The notes beneath the pieces were generated by a model. The model worked only from the letters and a program-made list of their open reading frames with translations. It made no database searches and was not told where the DNA came from. Shown here piece after piece: positions 16,166 to 24,018 of a DNA stretch of 34,976 nucleotides. The position numbers and the translations under genes are program-made. Position 1 is the stretch's first letter. Each line of letters opens with the position of its first letter. Origin of the DNA: Verrucomicrobiota bacterium (GTDB lineage Bacteria > Verrucomicrobiota > Verrucomicrobiia > Chthoniobacterales > UBA10450); the NCBI GenBank assembly GCA_003220055.1, contig QHRF01000089.1:1-34976 (forward strand). The letters run 5' to 3'.

Positions 16166-17842
16166 TTAGCGCACTTTGCCCGGACCCCACAACGCACGTC
16201 CAGGTTTCGCACCGGTGTGTTCGCCGTCCTTGATCACTTGGGTGCCGTTCACGAAAACGTGTTTCACGCCAGTCGCGTATTGTTGCGGCTTTTCGAACGT
16301 CGCGTGATCGGCGATGGTCGCCGGATCAAACACGACCACGTCGGCGAACATTCCTTCTTTCAAAAATCCGCGATGATCGAGCCCGAGATTGGTCGCGGGT
16401 AACGCGCTCAATCTTCGAATCGCTTCTGGTAGCGCGATCGCTTTTTCGTCGCGGACATATTTGCCGAGGACGCGCGCGAAATTTCCGTAGGCCCGCGGAT
16501 GCGGATTCGATTTCAGGAAAACGCCTTCCGGCGCTTGTGACGCTTCATCGGAGCCGAACGAAATCCACGGCTTCGCTATTTCCTTCTTCACGTTTTCTTC
16601 CGACATCATGAAATAAACGGCGCCGATGCGCGATTCGTCTTCAGCGACAAGGTCCATTGCCGTGTCGATCGGATCTTTGCCGCGGATCTTCGCGACTTCG
16701 GCGAGCGATTTGCCAGTGAGCGGTTTTAGTTTTTCCGATTTGAAGCCAACGAGGATGATGCGATCCGGCGAACCGGCGGAGAGATAAAGATTTTCCCATT
16801 TGTCGCTGTCGATTTTCACTTCGGCTTTGATTTTTTCGCGCGTAGCCGGATCGCGCAGCCGTTTGAAGAGGGCTGGATAGCCGCCGTCCTCGGTCCATGG
16901 CGGGAAACAGGCATCGAGTCCGGTTCCGCCCGCGGTATATGTGTACATGTTCGCGCGAATGTTGAGCCCTTCCTTCTGCACTGACTCGATCCGTGAAAGG
17001 AGATTGTCGATTTTGCCCCAGTTTTTCTGGCCGGCGGCTTTGATGTGATAAACCTCCGCCGGAATTCCGGCTTCGCGACTGATCCGGAGCAACTCGTCGA
17101 ATGCTTCGAGCAGCTGGTTTCCTTCGCTCCGCATGTGCGAGATGTATTTGCCTTTGTATTTGGCGGCGACTTTGCAGAGTTCGATCAATTCATCCGTCTT
17201 GGCGTAAAACGCCGGTGGATAAATCAGCGACGTGCCGATGCCGAGCGCGCCTGCTTCCATTTCTTTGCGCACGAGCTCACGCATTTGATCAAGCTCCTGC
17301 GGTGTCGGCGGGCGATCGTCAAAGCCGATGACATTCTGGCGAATGGTGGTTGCGCCGATAAATGAAGCGACGTTGCAGGAAATACCGCGCTTTTCGAGAA
17401 ACTGCAGATACTCAGCCAGCGTCTTCCATGTAATGTCGTATTTAATGTCGGCCTGCTGCTTGAGCATGAATTCACGAACACGATCGTTCAGCGGCCCCAT
17501 CGATTCGCCTTCGCCCATGATCTCGGTGGTCACGCCCTGACGAATTTCGCTTTGCGAGCGACCATCCTGGATCAGCGATTCGGTCGACCAGGACAGCATA
17601 TTGATAAAACCGGGCGCGACCGCCAGCCCGCGCGCATCGATAACCGTTTTCGCCGTTGCGTTTTTGTAATCGCCCACCCCCGCGATGCGATCGCCGCGAA
17701 TGGCAAGATCGACATGTTGCGCTTCGCTGCCGGTGCCATTGTAAACGGCGCCGTTCTTAATAATGACATCGAAGTCGGCGGCAATGATAGAGACGCTTGT
17801 CGCCGCCAGGAGTAAGCTGAAACAGAAAATTGCGCGCTTCAT
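16166..17842 (-). CDS. Exported D-aminoacylase-like amidohydrolase
   Basis: A 558-residue member of the N-acyl-D-amino-acid deacylase branch of the amidohydrolase superfamily, with a signal peptide (MKRAIFCFSLLLAATSVSIIAA). Landmarks: FDVIIKNGAVYNGTG, VDARGLAVAPGFINML, GVTTEIMGEGESMGP, KYISHMRSEGNQLLEAFDE, AEVYHIKAAGQ and the C-terminal HVFVNGTQVIKDGEHTG. Family members hydrolyse N-acyl-D-amino acids or related dipeptides; an exported form could act on peptidoglycan-derived or diet-derived D-amino acid derivatives. The first metal-binding HxH after PGFID is not present (sequence reads NMLSW), while His of HMR and His of YHIK are kept. The substrate cannot be stated from sequence. Confidence 0.88.
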   Translation of the reverse strand: MKRAIFCFSLLLAATSVSIIAADFDVIIKNGAVYNGTGSEAQHVDLAIRGDRIAGVGDYKNATAKTVIDARGLAVAPGFINMLSWSTESLIQDGRSQSEIRQGVTTEIMGEGESMGPLNDRVREFMLKQQADIKYDITWKTLAEYLQFLEKRGISCNVASFIGATTIRQNVIGFDDRPPTPQELDQMRELVRKEMEAGALGIGTSLIYPPAFYAKTDELIELCKVAAKYKGKYISHMRSEGNQLLEAFDELLRISREAGIPAEVYHIKAAGQKNWGKIDNLLSRIESVQKEGLNIRANMYTYTAGGTGLDACFPPWTEDGGYPALFKRLRDPATREKIKAEVKIDSDKWENLYLSAGSPDRIILVGFKSEKLKPLTGKSLAEVAKIRGKDPIDTAMDLVAEDESRIGAVYFMMSEENVKKEIAKPWISFGSDEASQAPEGVFLKSNPHPRAYGNFARVLGKYVRDEKAIALPEAIRRLSALPATNLGLDHRGFLKEGMFADVVVFDPATIADHATFEKPQQYATGVKHVFVNGTQVIKDGEHTGAKPGRALWGPGKVR

Positions 17843-17897
17843 TGCGCGATTGAAAAAGCGCGATCAGTCGATGTCGATCTCAAAACTTGAGTTTAGC

Positions 17898-18377
17898 TCA
17901 AGTCGAACAGCATGGCGCAGTCGCATTTGCACAGCATGGGTCTGTTTTTAAAAGCGCAATTCTACGGTCGCGCGCTTTGCAGGTGGTCTCCGACGGTACA
18001 AGCGACACGCGGGTGACGCCTTGCTCTTGGGCGACCCCTTGGACGCGATATGTCGATGGAAAGAAATTATCGTCGCCGTATTCGATTCGAATTTCCGTGT
18101 CCAGATTGAGTGGGATCATGCCGCTGACTTTGTTGAAAATTTTCAGGAACTTCCCGACGGTCATGTAATCGCGATCCGGATCGGAAGGCACCCAGAGTTG
18201 CGCGATCGTTTCCTGCCACTGATTCGTCTGACCGCCGCAATCAACTGTGTGCAACGACACCGCTTTCAATTCCGTCAGATGATAGCCGCGGTGAACTGTG
18301 CGGCCGTAAAGATTGACAAAGATCAACTGATTGCTTGGCGCGCGACACAGTTCCGAAATGAATTCGCCGGTTTTCAT
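17898..18377 (-). CDS. DUF6428-like protein paired with ArsR
   Basis: A 159-residue soluble protein starting in the ATGA overlap with the arsR stop. It resembles the DUF6428 family, which is found beside ArsR regulators: HTVDCGGQTNQWQETIAQLW, FLKIFNKVSGMIPLNLDTEI and IRIEYGDDNFFPSTY. The C-terminal tail is rich in vicinal cysteines (TDPCCANATAPCCST), which could bind As(III), Cu(I) or other thiophilic ions; this is inference. The function of the family is unknown to me. No arsC, arsB/acr3 or arsM gene follows. The next gene on this strand is an unrelated D-aminoacylase. Confidence 0.72.
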   Translation of the reverse strand: MKTGEFISELCRAPSNQLIFVNLYGRTVHRGYHLTELKAVSLHTVDCGGQTNQWQETIAQLWVPSDPDRDYMTVGKFLKIFNKVSGMIPLNLDTEIRIEYGDDNFFPSTYRVQGVAQEQGVTRVSLVPSETTCKARDRRIALLKTDPCCANATAPCCST

Positions 18378-18745
18378 TTACTGAAGGTTGCCTTCCTTCG
18401 GCCGATTCGGCAGCAAACTTCCCCGCGCCGGCGTCGCTCCCCGTTCATGGCGTTGTCTTTCGCCATCCACTGTCGCAGGCCCAGCAGAACATGGCGTGCC
18501 AGCGGATCGGCCTGTTCCGTCCAGCGATAATGCGTCCACTTGCCGTTACGGCGCGCCTCTACCAATCCGGCCCGCTTCAAGTGAGCAAGATGTCGCGACA
18601 CTTTAGGCTGCACCACGCGGAGAGTACCGGTTAGTTCACAAACACAGGTTTCCCCACAGGCGAGGAGATTGAGCAAACGCAGCCGGGTGGGATCGGCGAG
18701 CGTTTTGAAAAGAAAAGGCGGCCCGCTCTTACTCTTTCGTTTCAT
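18374..18745 (-). CDS. ArsR/SmtB-family repressor
   Basis: A 123-residue winged-helix regulator: FKTLADPTRLRLLNLLACGE, metal-site helix GETCVCELTGTLRV (the CVCEL pattern of As(III)-sensing ArsR proteins), recognition helix VVQPKVSRHLAHLKRAGLV and wing EARRNGKWTHYRW. It would repress its own transcript until As(III)/Sb(III) or a related ion binds the cysteines. A second Cys pair (GEVCCRIG) sits near the C terminus, outside the usual site. The operator palindrome and promoter lie immediately upstream. Its stop overlaps the start of the DUF6428-like gene. The ATG at 18745 is only a few bases from the predicted transcription start, so translation is probably leaderless. Confidence 0.92.
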   Translation of the reverse strand: MKRKSKSGPPFLFKTLADPTRLRLLNLLACGETCVCELTGTLRVVQPKVSRHLAHLKRAGLVEARRNGKWTHYRWTEQADPLARHVLLGLRQWMAKDNAMNGERRRRGEVCCRIGRRKATFSK

Positions 18746-18752
18746 CGTTCAT

Positions 18753-18782
18753 GACATATACGTCTATCCGTATATATGTCAA
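18753..18782 (-). promoter_or_regulatory. ArsR operator overlapping a sigma70-type promoter
   Basis: A near-perfect palindrome GACATATACG-N6-CGTATATATGTC fits the A+T-rich inverted repeats bound by ArsR/SmtB dimers. Read on the minus strand, the same bases give TTGACA (18777-18782), a 16-base spacer and TATATG (18755-18760). Repressor binding would therefore cover both hexamers. The predicted start point is about 2-4 bases from the arsR ATG. Confidence 0.75.
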
Positions 18783-18839
18783 TCGGCAACAAACTCACCA
18801 GGCTTTCTCTAGCGAATCGATTTTACGGTAAGGCAGCGA

Positions 18840-19913
18840 CTATTTCGCCGAGTCCTTGAGCAGCTGCACCAATTTATCCTTCCAGAGCGCCGCAATCGTG
18901 TGGCTGCCGTGGCCGCGCGTTTTGTCGCTGAGTGGAATGACCTTCGCGCGACCGTGCGGAACGCGTTTAATTTCCCGCTCGAGAATTCCAAGCTCTGGTG
19001 GATTGATCAGATCGTCGGCCGAATTGATTGCGAGCAACGGTGCCCGAATTTTTTCGAGGTTCGGGCCGGGATCGTAATCGCGGGATGCTTCCAGCGCGTA
19101 AAGAACATCGTTCGCGTCGTCTGTTTTCACGATTTGTTCGACGAATTTGTCGAGCACTTCGTCGGTCTTCGCGAGTGTGAACGCTTCTTTTTGGCGCAGG
19201 ACCGGATTGCTGCTCATGAACCAGAGCATTTCCGCAGCGGTGCGCAGACTCGGCGGTTGCGTTTTATATTCGCCGCCGGTCCAAGCCGGATCGTTCCGAA
19301 TCGCGTCAATAATGATGCGCCGCCAGGCGCGATTGCGACCGGAAATTTGGGTCGGCAAACTGGCCAGCGGCATGAGAGCATCCATGAAATCGGGATGCGA
19401 TTCACCCCAAAGCCAGGTGTGCATTCCGCCCATCGATGTGCCCATGACCAGTCGGGCGTGATTGACACCGAGGCCGTCGGTCAACAGTCGATACTGCGCC
19501 TCCACCATGTCGACGTAACCGTAACGCGGAAACTTCGCATGCAGAGCGTCGCTCGGCTTACTCGATTTGCCGTGGCCGATTCCATCGGGGAGCACGATGA
19601 AGAATTTAGTCGCATCGAGCGGCTGATCTTTTCCGAAAAGTTCGCCCGCGAATTCCGGACGAATAAATTGCACACCGCTGCCGGTGGTTCCGTGCATGAT
19701 CAAAATCGCATTGCGCGTCTTGCCTTGGTCGTCTTTGTCGATCTTGCCGAGCGTCCGATAATGAATCCGCAGCTCCGGCAAGCTTTCACCGGAAGCGAAT
19801 TTGAAATCGCGGATCGTGTAATCGCCTTCGGTCGGAGGCGGATAATCGGCGGCTCTCGCGTTAGCAGCGAGAAACAGTAACAAGAAGCAAGAGACTCGAG
19901 TAATTGAAATCAT
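18840..19913 (-). CDS. Secreted MetX-like alpha/beta hydrolase
   Basis: From MISITRVSCFLLLFLAANARA the protein is 357 residues with a clear signal peptide. The fold matches the homoserine O-acetyltransferase (MetX) branch of alpha/beta hydrolases: nucleophile Ser in LVMGTSMGGMH, Asp in INSADDLINPPE and His in KTRGHGSHTIAALW. MetX enzymes are cytoplasmic, so a secreted relative more likely hydrolyses or transfers an acyl group on an extracytoplasmic substrate; methionine synthesis is unlikely. The ORF-track start at 19985 overlaps the upstream gene; the ATG at 19913 is 1 base after that gene's stop, and the two likely share a transcript. Confidence 0.88.
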   Translation of the reverse strand: MISITRVSCFLLLFLAANARAADYPPPTEGDYTIRDFKFASGESLPELRIHYRTLGKIDKDDQGKTRNAILIMHGTTGSGVQFIRPEFAGELFGKDQPLDATKFFIVLPDGIGHGKSSKPSDALHAKFPRYGYVDMVEAQYRLLTDGLGVNHARLVMGTSMGGMHTWLWGESHPDFMDALMPLASLPTQISGRNRAWRRIIIDAIRNDPAWTGGEYKTQPPSLRTAAEMLWFMSSNPVLRQKEAFTLAKTDEVLDKFVEQIVKTDDANDVLYALEASRDYDPGPNLEKIRAPLLAINSADDLINPPELGILEREIKRVPHGRAKVIPLSDKTRGHGSHTIAALWKDKLVQLLKDSAK

Positions 19914-19914
19914 C

Positions 19915-20541
19915 TTAATGGCGTTGCCGCTCGGCCTGAATTCGTTTGAGCAGCTCGGTGTGGGTTTTTTCGAGGTCGTGAGCAAATTTCACCGTTGTCT
20001 GGAGAGCTTCGGGATACATCTCGAAGCGTTTTCGCAATTTCTTGGCGGCCGGATCGTAAAAGAAGGAAATGTCTTCGTCGAGATTCGGTACGATTAGCTC
20101 GTCGCTGAGTTTCTGATAATGCGCCATGCGGCTCAGCCCCCAGCGGATAACCGATTCGTCGTTGCGCAACGCGGTGAGCGTCTCGACATCGAGGAGCTCG
20201 ATGCCGCCGGATTGAAGCAGGGTGGCGAGGTCGATCGGAGTGTAGTCGGTCGTGAAAACAAACGGATGCAACCGGGGCATCTCGCCGGCGTCGAGCGCTT
20301 GCTGAAATTCCGCGGCTTGTCGTTCTTCTTGTGCCCCGTTAATTTTCCCGCTCTCAATTCCATCGCGCAGCGTTTGCTCGATCGATGCCAAAATCTGGTC
20401 GCGCCGTTTCGCCTCCTGGAGATGCTGCTGATAATTGTTCAGCCAGAAAGCGGCATAAACGCCGACGAAAACGAGGACCAATTCAGCCATCCAACGGCCA
20501 AGCCTCCAGAGATACGAAGCCTTTTCGTTCGTCTCGCTCAT
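19915..20541 (-). CDS. Single-pass membrane protein of unknown function (DUF6090-like)
   Basis: A 208-residue protein with one membrane helix near the N terminus (WMAELVLVFVGVYAAFWLNN at about 17-36), followed by a coiled-coil-prone segment (YQQHLQEAKRRDQILASIEQTL) and a helical domain with ALRNDESVIRWGLSRMAHYQ. This plan, a short cytoplasmic start, a helix ending in W-x-N-N and a periplasmic helical domain, is that of DUF6090-type proteins, whose role is unknown. It lies 1 base upstream of the secreted hydrolase gene, so it may help or localise that enzyme. Confidence 0.72.
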   Translation of the reverse strand: MSETNEKASYLWRLGRWMAELVLVFVGVYAAFWLNNYQQHLQEAKRRDQILASIEQTLRDGIESGKINGAQEERQAAEFQQALDAGEMPRLHPFVFTTDYTPIDLATLLQSGGIELLDVETLTALRNDESVIRWGLSRMAHYQKLSDELIVPNLDEDISFFYDPAAKKLRKRFEMYPEALQTTVKFAHDLEKTHTELLKRIQAERQRH

Positions 20542-20623
20542 GATTCAATTTGGATGGTGCAATCGTCTAACATTATCCGCACGCCGATTCCAGCGACTTG
20601 ACAGGATTCGTCTATTGGGATGA

Positions 20624-21436
20624 ATGATTGCCGCTCCAAACAAGGAACCCGTGCAAAATTCATGGTCGCTTTCAAGCTTAACTGAGTTCGTCGCCGACTC
20701 GGTGCGAAACGCGCGCGAGGGCGGCGTTCCGTTTTATCATTTAGAGTTCGATCGTGTTTTCCCGGCCGACTTTTATGCGGAAATGTTGCGCACGATGCCG
20801 GACGAGAACGATTACCGGCCGATGTCGGGCAAAAGCAAGGTGGGAAGCAGCCGGCCGGATGGAAAACCGACCCGGACCAAGATTGATTTGTTTCCGGAAT
20901 ACATTCGCCATTTGCCGCCGGAAAAATTTGCAGTTTGGGACTTGGTTGGTCGCGTCCTTCGTTCAGACGAGGTAAAAGCTGCGTTAATCCAGCACCTCGG
21001 GCCGGGTTTGAAACGGCGTTTCGGAGAGAATTTCGTGGCCGTTGGAATGTACCCAGTGCCGATTCTGACCCGCGACATTCCTGGCTACCGCGTTTTCAAG
21101 CACACCGACAGTCTTTGGAAAGGAATCACAGTTCAGCTTTACTTACCGTCCGACAATTCCCATACGCATATCGGCACGATTTTTCACGAAGAATTGCCGG
21201 ATGGGAGTAAACCGAAAAGAACGCAAATGCCATTCGCGCCAAACACCGGCTATGCCTTTGCCGTCTGGAATGACACCTGGCATTCGGCGAAGCCGGTCGG
21301 ACCAGAGGTGAAAACGCGCGACAGCATTCTTCTGACCTATTTCGTAGATCGCGGCGTTTGGAGAACTTTGCGGAACCGCGGGCGGCGGGTTGGCAACTTT
21401 TTGCTGAACGAGCTGCGCAGTCTAAAGCGCAGTTGA
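20624..21436 (+). CDS. Fe(II)/2-oxoglutarate oxygenase-like protein
   Basis: A 270-residue cytoplasmic protein. The double-stranded beta-helix signature can be read as His and Asp in YRVFKHTDSLWKGITVQLYL, a distal His in FAVWNDTWHSAKPV, and a following Arg (TRDSILLTYF) for the 2-oxoglutarate carboxylate. Metal-ligand spacing and strand order fit the 2OG-Fe(II) oxygenase superfamily, near the prolyl-hydroxylase-like group found in polysaccharide loci. It would hydroxylate an unknown substrate. The first 100 residues (FYHLEFDRVFPADFYAEML) form the usual helical entry. The gene stands alone, divergent from the DUF6090-like gene. Confidence 0.75.
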   Translation: MIAAPNKEPVQNSWSLSSLTEFVADSVRNAREGGVPFYHLEFDRVFPADFYAEMLRTMPDENDYRPMSGKSKVGSSRPDGKPTRTKIDLFPEYIRHLPPEKFAVWDLVGRVLRSDEVKAALIQHLGPGLKRRFGENFVAVGMYPVPILTRDIPGYRVFKHTDSLWKGITVQLYLPSDNSHTHIGTIFHEELPDGSKPKRTQMPFAPNTGYAFAVWNDTWHSAKPVGPEVKTRDSILLTYFVDRGVWRTLRNRGRRVGNFLLNELRSLKRS

Positions 21437-21437
21437 C

Positions 21438-21690
21438 TTACCAGGTCAAGGTGGCGTTGCCCGCAGAATCGGTGGTCGCGTTGCGCCCGACGAGACGCAG
21501 AAAACGGAACTTGGATGGGCCATCGTATTGAACGGCGTTTACAGGAATTCGTGTTGATTGAAAAGTCGCGAAACGTTTCGGCTGGACGCAAACACGATCC
21601 GCCCGGAGGACGGATTCGGTCGGGCGAACAATCAGGGGGCCGTTGGGTTCAGCGGCGACGGAGTGGTGAGGCGGGCGCTGAACATTTTCT
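21438..21690 (-). pseudogene. 3' remnant of a secreted-protein gene
   Basis: The minus frame ending in TAA at 21438 reads VAAEPNGPLIVRPTESV ... FATFQSTRIPVNAVQYDG ... KFRFLRLVGRNATTDSAGN and stops after TLTW. A tail of the F-R-F-L-R-L-V-G kind is common at the ends of secreted repeat proteins in this group. No start codon or signal peptide is in frame, and the 5' part overlaps the frameshifted gene upstream. It is a fragment, or a continuation of that gene after another frameshift. It converges with the oxygenase gene, the two stops being 1 base apart. Confidence 0.4.
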
Positions 21691-22213
21691 TTCCGTCGGA
21701 GAGATTGATCGAACCATCACCGATTCTGACAACGCGCAGAGTAACGCCGATAGATGATTCCGGGGGCCTGCAATGTGACTGCATCGCCTTCGGTGACTGC
21801 CTTGCCGTTGATTATCGCGAGTCGTGGATGACCGAGTGAGATCGCGCTCACGCGCACCAGTCATTGCTTAGTTCGATCATGATCGGCGCCGGAGAAGCAG
21901 CCGAAGCTGGTCCGGCCGCTAAATCGCGTGTTCTCGCCTTAATGAAGGTAGGAAAATCGAAACGGTTGCTTTGGTTACCAGCGTGCTGAGCGAAAGTAAG
22001 GGCGAAGATGAACAGCGCCGCGGCGCCCATGAAGATCCCAATGTAAAACCGACGACGATTGCTGGATGGGGCGGCTGTTCCTTTTGAAAGAGAAACGGAA
22101 CCGCAGCTACCAGCGCCTGACACGGTCCCGTCCGGATCGATAGAGCTGATCAGACGCGGCTTCAAGTTACGGGGAACCAGCCGCATAACCCGCAGAAGCA
22201 TCGGACGGGCCAC
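21632..22213 (-). pseudogene. Frameshifted GspB-like (type II secretion-associated) gene
   Basis: Three minus-strand frames line up as one protein. Part A (to 21848) has a cytoplasmic start, a membrane helix RRRFYIGIFMGAAALFIFAL and a linker ending PAPIMIELSND. Part B, in another frame from about 21865, reads VSAISLGHPRLAIINGKAV and TEGDAVTLQAPG. Part C, in a third frame from 21745, reads VTLRVVRIGDGSINLSDG, KKMFSARL and stops at 21632. The pattern of A-I-I-N-G-K, E-G-D and a final G-D-G-x-x-x-L-S-D-G matches the C-terminal domain of GspB-like proteins. Two frame changes break it. Either it is a true pseudogene or the assembly has indels here. Confidence 0.55.
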
Positions 22214-22290
22214 ACCTTTTCAAGCTGGCCTGTTTCAGGGGATTATGGCGGGCTTGTCGCTGCCTCCGCCCTCAGATAAACTGCTCGCGC

Positions 22291-24012
22291 GTGAGACATC
22301 TCCACCCCGCCTTGACGGCTGCACTCTTGGTTACGATTGGGCTCTTTGAGGCGACCGCCCAAGATCGAAACCCGCTCGAGCCAACACCAGACACGAGCGG
22401 GCTAGATTTTCATCAGTTCGGGTTGCTTGCGGTCCAAGACGGCGGACGGCGCAAACCGATCGACACTTTTTCGCGCGAAACGCTGATCCGAATCACTGGC
22501 AGATCGATATATACCGACAAAGCTGGACGAAAATGGCAGCCGAATGATTTCATTTTCTCGGCGGTGCTGGAAACGCACGATTGGCGGACGGAGCCGATGG
22601 TGCTGGTCTCGTTAGGCCAACTTAAGGAAAAGCTCGGCCTCGATAAGACCGAGCGCCGTTTTTCGTTTGAACAATTGGTTGCGTCAACGGAATTGCAGCG
22701 GCTTACAAACGAAGCCCACGCCTTGAAGCGCGCTGAGAAAACTCTTGATCGTGTACAACAGGAGGCGCTCGCAGTAAGCGATCGGCTCGCCCTTTTGGCG
22801 AACATTATGAATGGCAGCGCTCTCTTGATTGTTCCCGCATCGAAGAGCGAAACCGACCCCTGGGTCGTTCCACCGGAGTTTTCCCGGTACTACAGCGAAA
22901 CGCAGTTCGCGCCGATCCAGATCGAATTGCAAACAACGGCCACGAGTTATGCGCAGGCTGATGGATTCAATTTCAGTCGCGCCGCCAGCCGGCTTCGTGA
23001 AAGTTTACGCGCCCTAAGTCCTTCTATTTATCCGCAAGAGCGACAATTGCGGCTGGAATATTTTTACAATCATTTCGAAGCATTCTATCGCGCGATTTGG
23101 TTCTACGGACTGGCGTTTGTGATTCTGCTGGTCGCGCACGCGCGTGGCGGCGGCCGTTTGCTTCGAAGTGTCGGAGTATCGGTTGCGTCTCTCGCCATCG
23201 CCTTTCACGTCAGCGGCATCGTGATGCGCTGTCTGATCGCCGGCCGGCCGCCGGTGACGAACATGTACGAGTCGGTTATCTGGGTTTCGTTCGCTGCATC
23301 GGCGTTTGCGATGATCTTCTATGCCCGCTACCGAACGGTGATTTATCTTGTCGCTGCGCTGCCAGCGACATTTCTAGCACTCTTGCTCGTTCATCAGATG
23401 CCGATCGCGATGCCGGCAAGCATTGATCCGCTGGTTCCAGTGCTACGCGATAATTTTTGGCTGACCGTTCATGTATTGACGATCACGCTCAGTTACGCGG
23501 CGTTCTTACTGGCCTGGGCATTCGGTAATGTCATGTTCGTCCTCTATACGCTTCAACCTGTGAAGACGCGCGACAACGCGGCGTTGCATTTCTGGTTATA
23601 CCGCATCATGCAGCTCGGTGTTCTTTTGCTGGCAGCTGGGACAATCCTTGGGGGCGTCTGGGCGAACTATTCCTGGGGACGGTTCTGGGGCTGGGATCCG
23701 AAAGAAACCTGGGCACTTATCGCACTACTTTGTTATCTGACCGCGCTGCATGGACGATTGGCCGGTTGGTGGACTGAATTTGGTCTGGTGGTGGCAAGCG
23801 TGGTTTGTTTCCTGGCGGTGTTGATGGCGTGGTATGGCGTCAACTTTGTTCTCGGCAAAGGTTTGCATTCCTACGGATTCGGGATCGGCGGCGAGACTTA
23901 TGTCGCGATTGGCGTGGTTCTCGATCTCCTGTTCGTGGCATTCGCGATTTGGCGCTACCGATCAAGTAAACGCACCCCCTCCAGCGCGCCGGCGGAAGCG
24001 GTGGCCGTCTAA
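22291..24012 (+). CDS. ccsA: Cytochrome c biogenesis protein CcsA (heme handling, System II)
   Basis: A 573-residue protein from GTG at 22291. It begins with a signal-like helix and a long extracytoplasmic domain (to about 265), followed by about eight membrane helices. The heme-binding WWD motif is present as WGRFWGWDPKETW, with conserved histidines in FHVSGIVMR, TVHVLTITLSY and LHSYGFGIGG. With ResB it exports heme and attaches it to apocytochromes. The extended N-terminal domain (about 240 residues, RKPIDTFSRETLIRITGRS) occurs in CcsA forms from several phyla. No other ccs gene is adjacent. A weak promoter (TTGTCG, 17 bases, TAAACT ending at 22282) puts the start point nearly at the GTG. 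Confidence 0.92.
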   Translation: MRHLHPALTAALLVTIGLFEATAQDRNPLEPTPDTSGLDFHQFGLLAVQDGGRRKPIDTFSRETLIRITGRSIYTDKAGRKWQPNDFIFSAVLETHDWRTEPMVLVSLGQLKEKLGLDKTERRFSFEQLVASTELQRLTNEAHALKRAEKTLDRVQQEALAVSDRLALLANIMNGSALLIVPASKSETDPWVVPPEFSRYYSETQFAPIQIELQTTATSYAQADGFNFSRAASRLRESLRALSPSIYPQERQLRLEYFYNHFEAFYRAIWFYGLAFVILLVAHARGGGRLLRSVGVSVASLAIAFHVSGIVMRCLIAGRPPVTNMYESVIWVSFAASAFAMIFYARYRTVIYLVAALPATFLALLLVHQMPIAMPASIDPLVPVLRDNFWLTVHVLTITLSYAAFLLAWAFGNVMFVLYTLQPVKTRDNAALHFWLYRIMQLGVLLLAAGTILGGVWANYSWGRFWGWDPKETWALIALLCYLTALHGRLAGWWTEFGLVVASVVCFLAVLMAWYGVNFVLGKGLHSYGFGIGGETYVAIGVVLDLLFVAFAIWRYRSSKRTPSSAPAEAVAV

Positions 24013-24018
24013 TCTGAG

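Noticed and set aside
18900-19880. 326-residue plus-strand ORF
   Set aside because: Antisense shadow of the secreted MetX-like gene.
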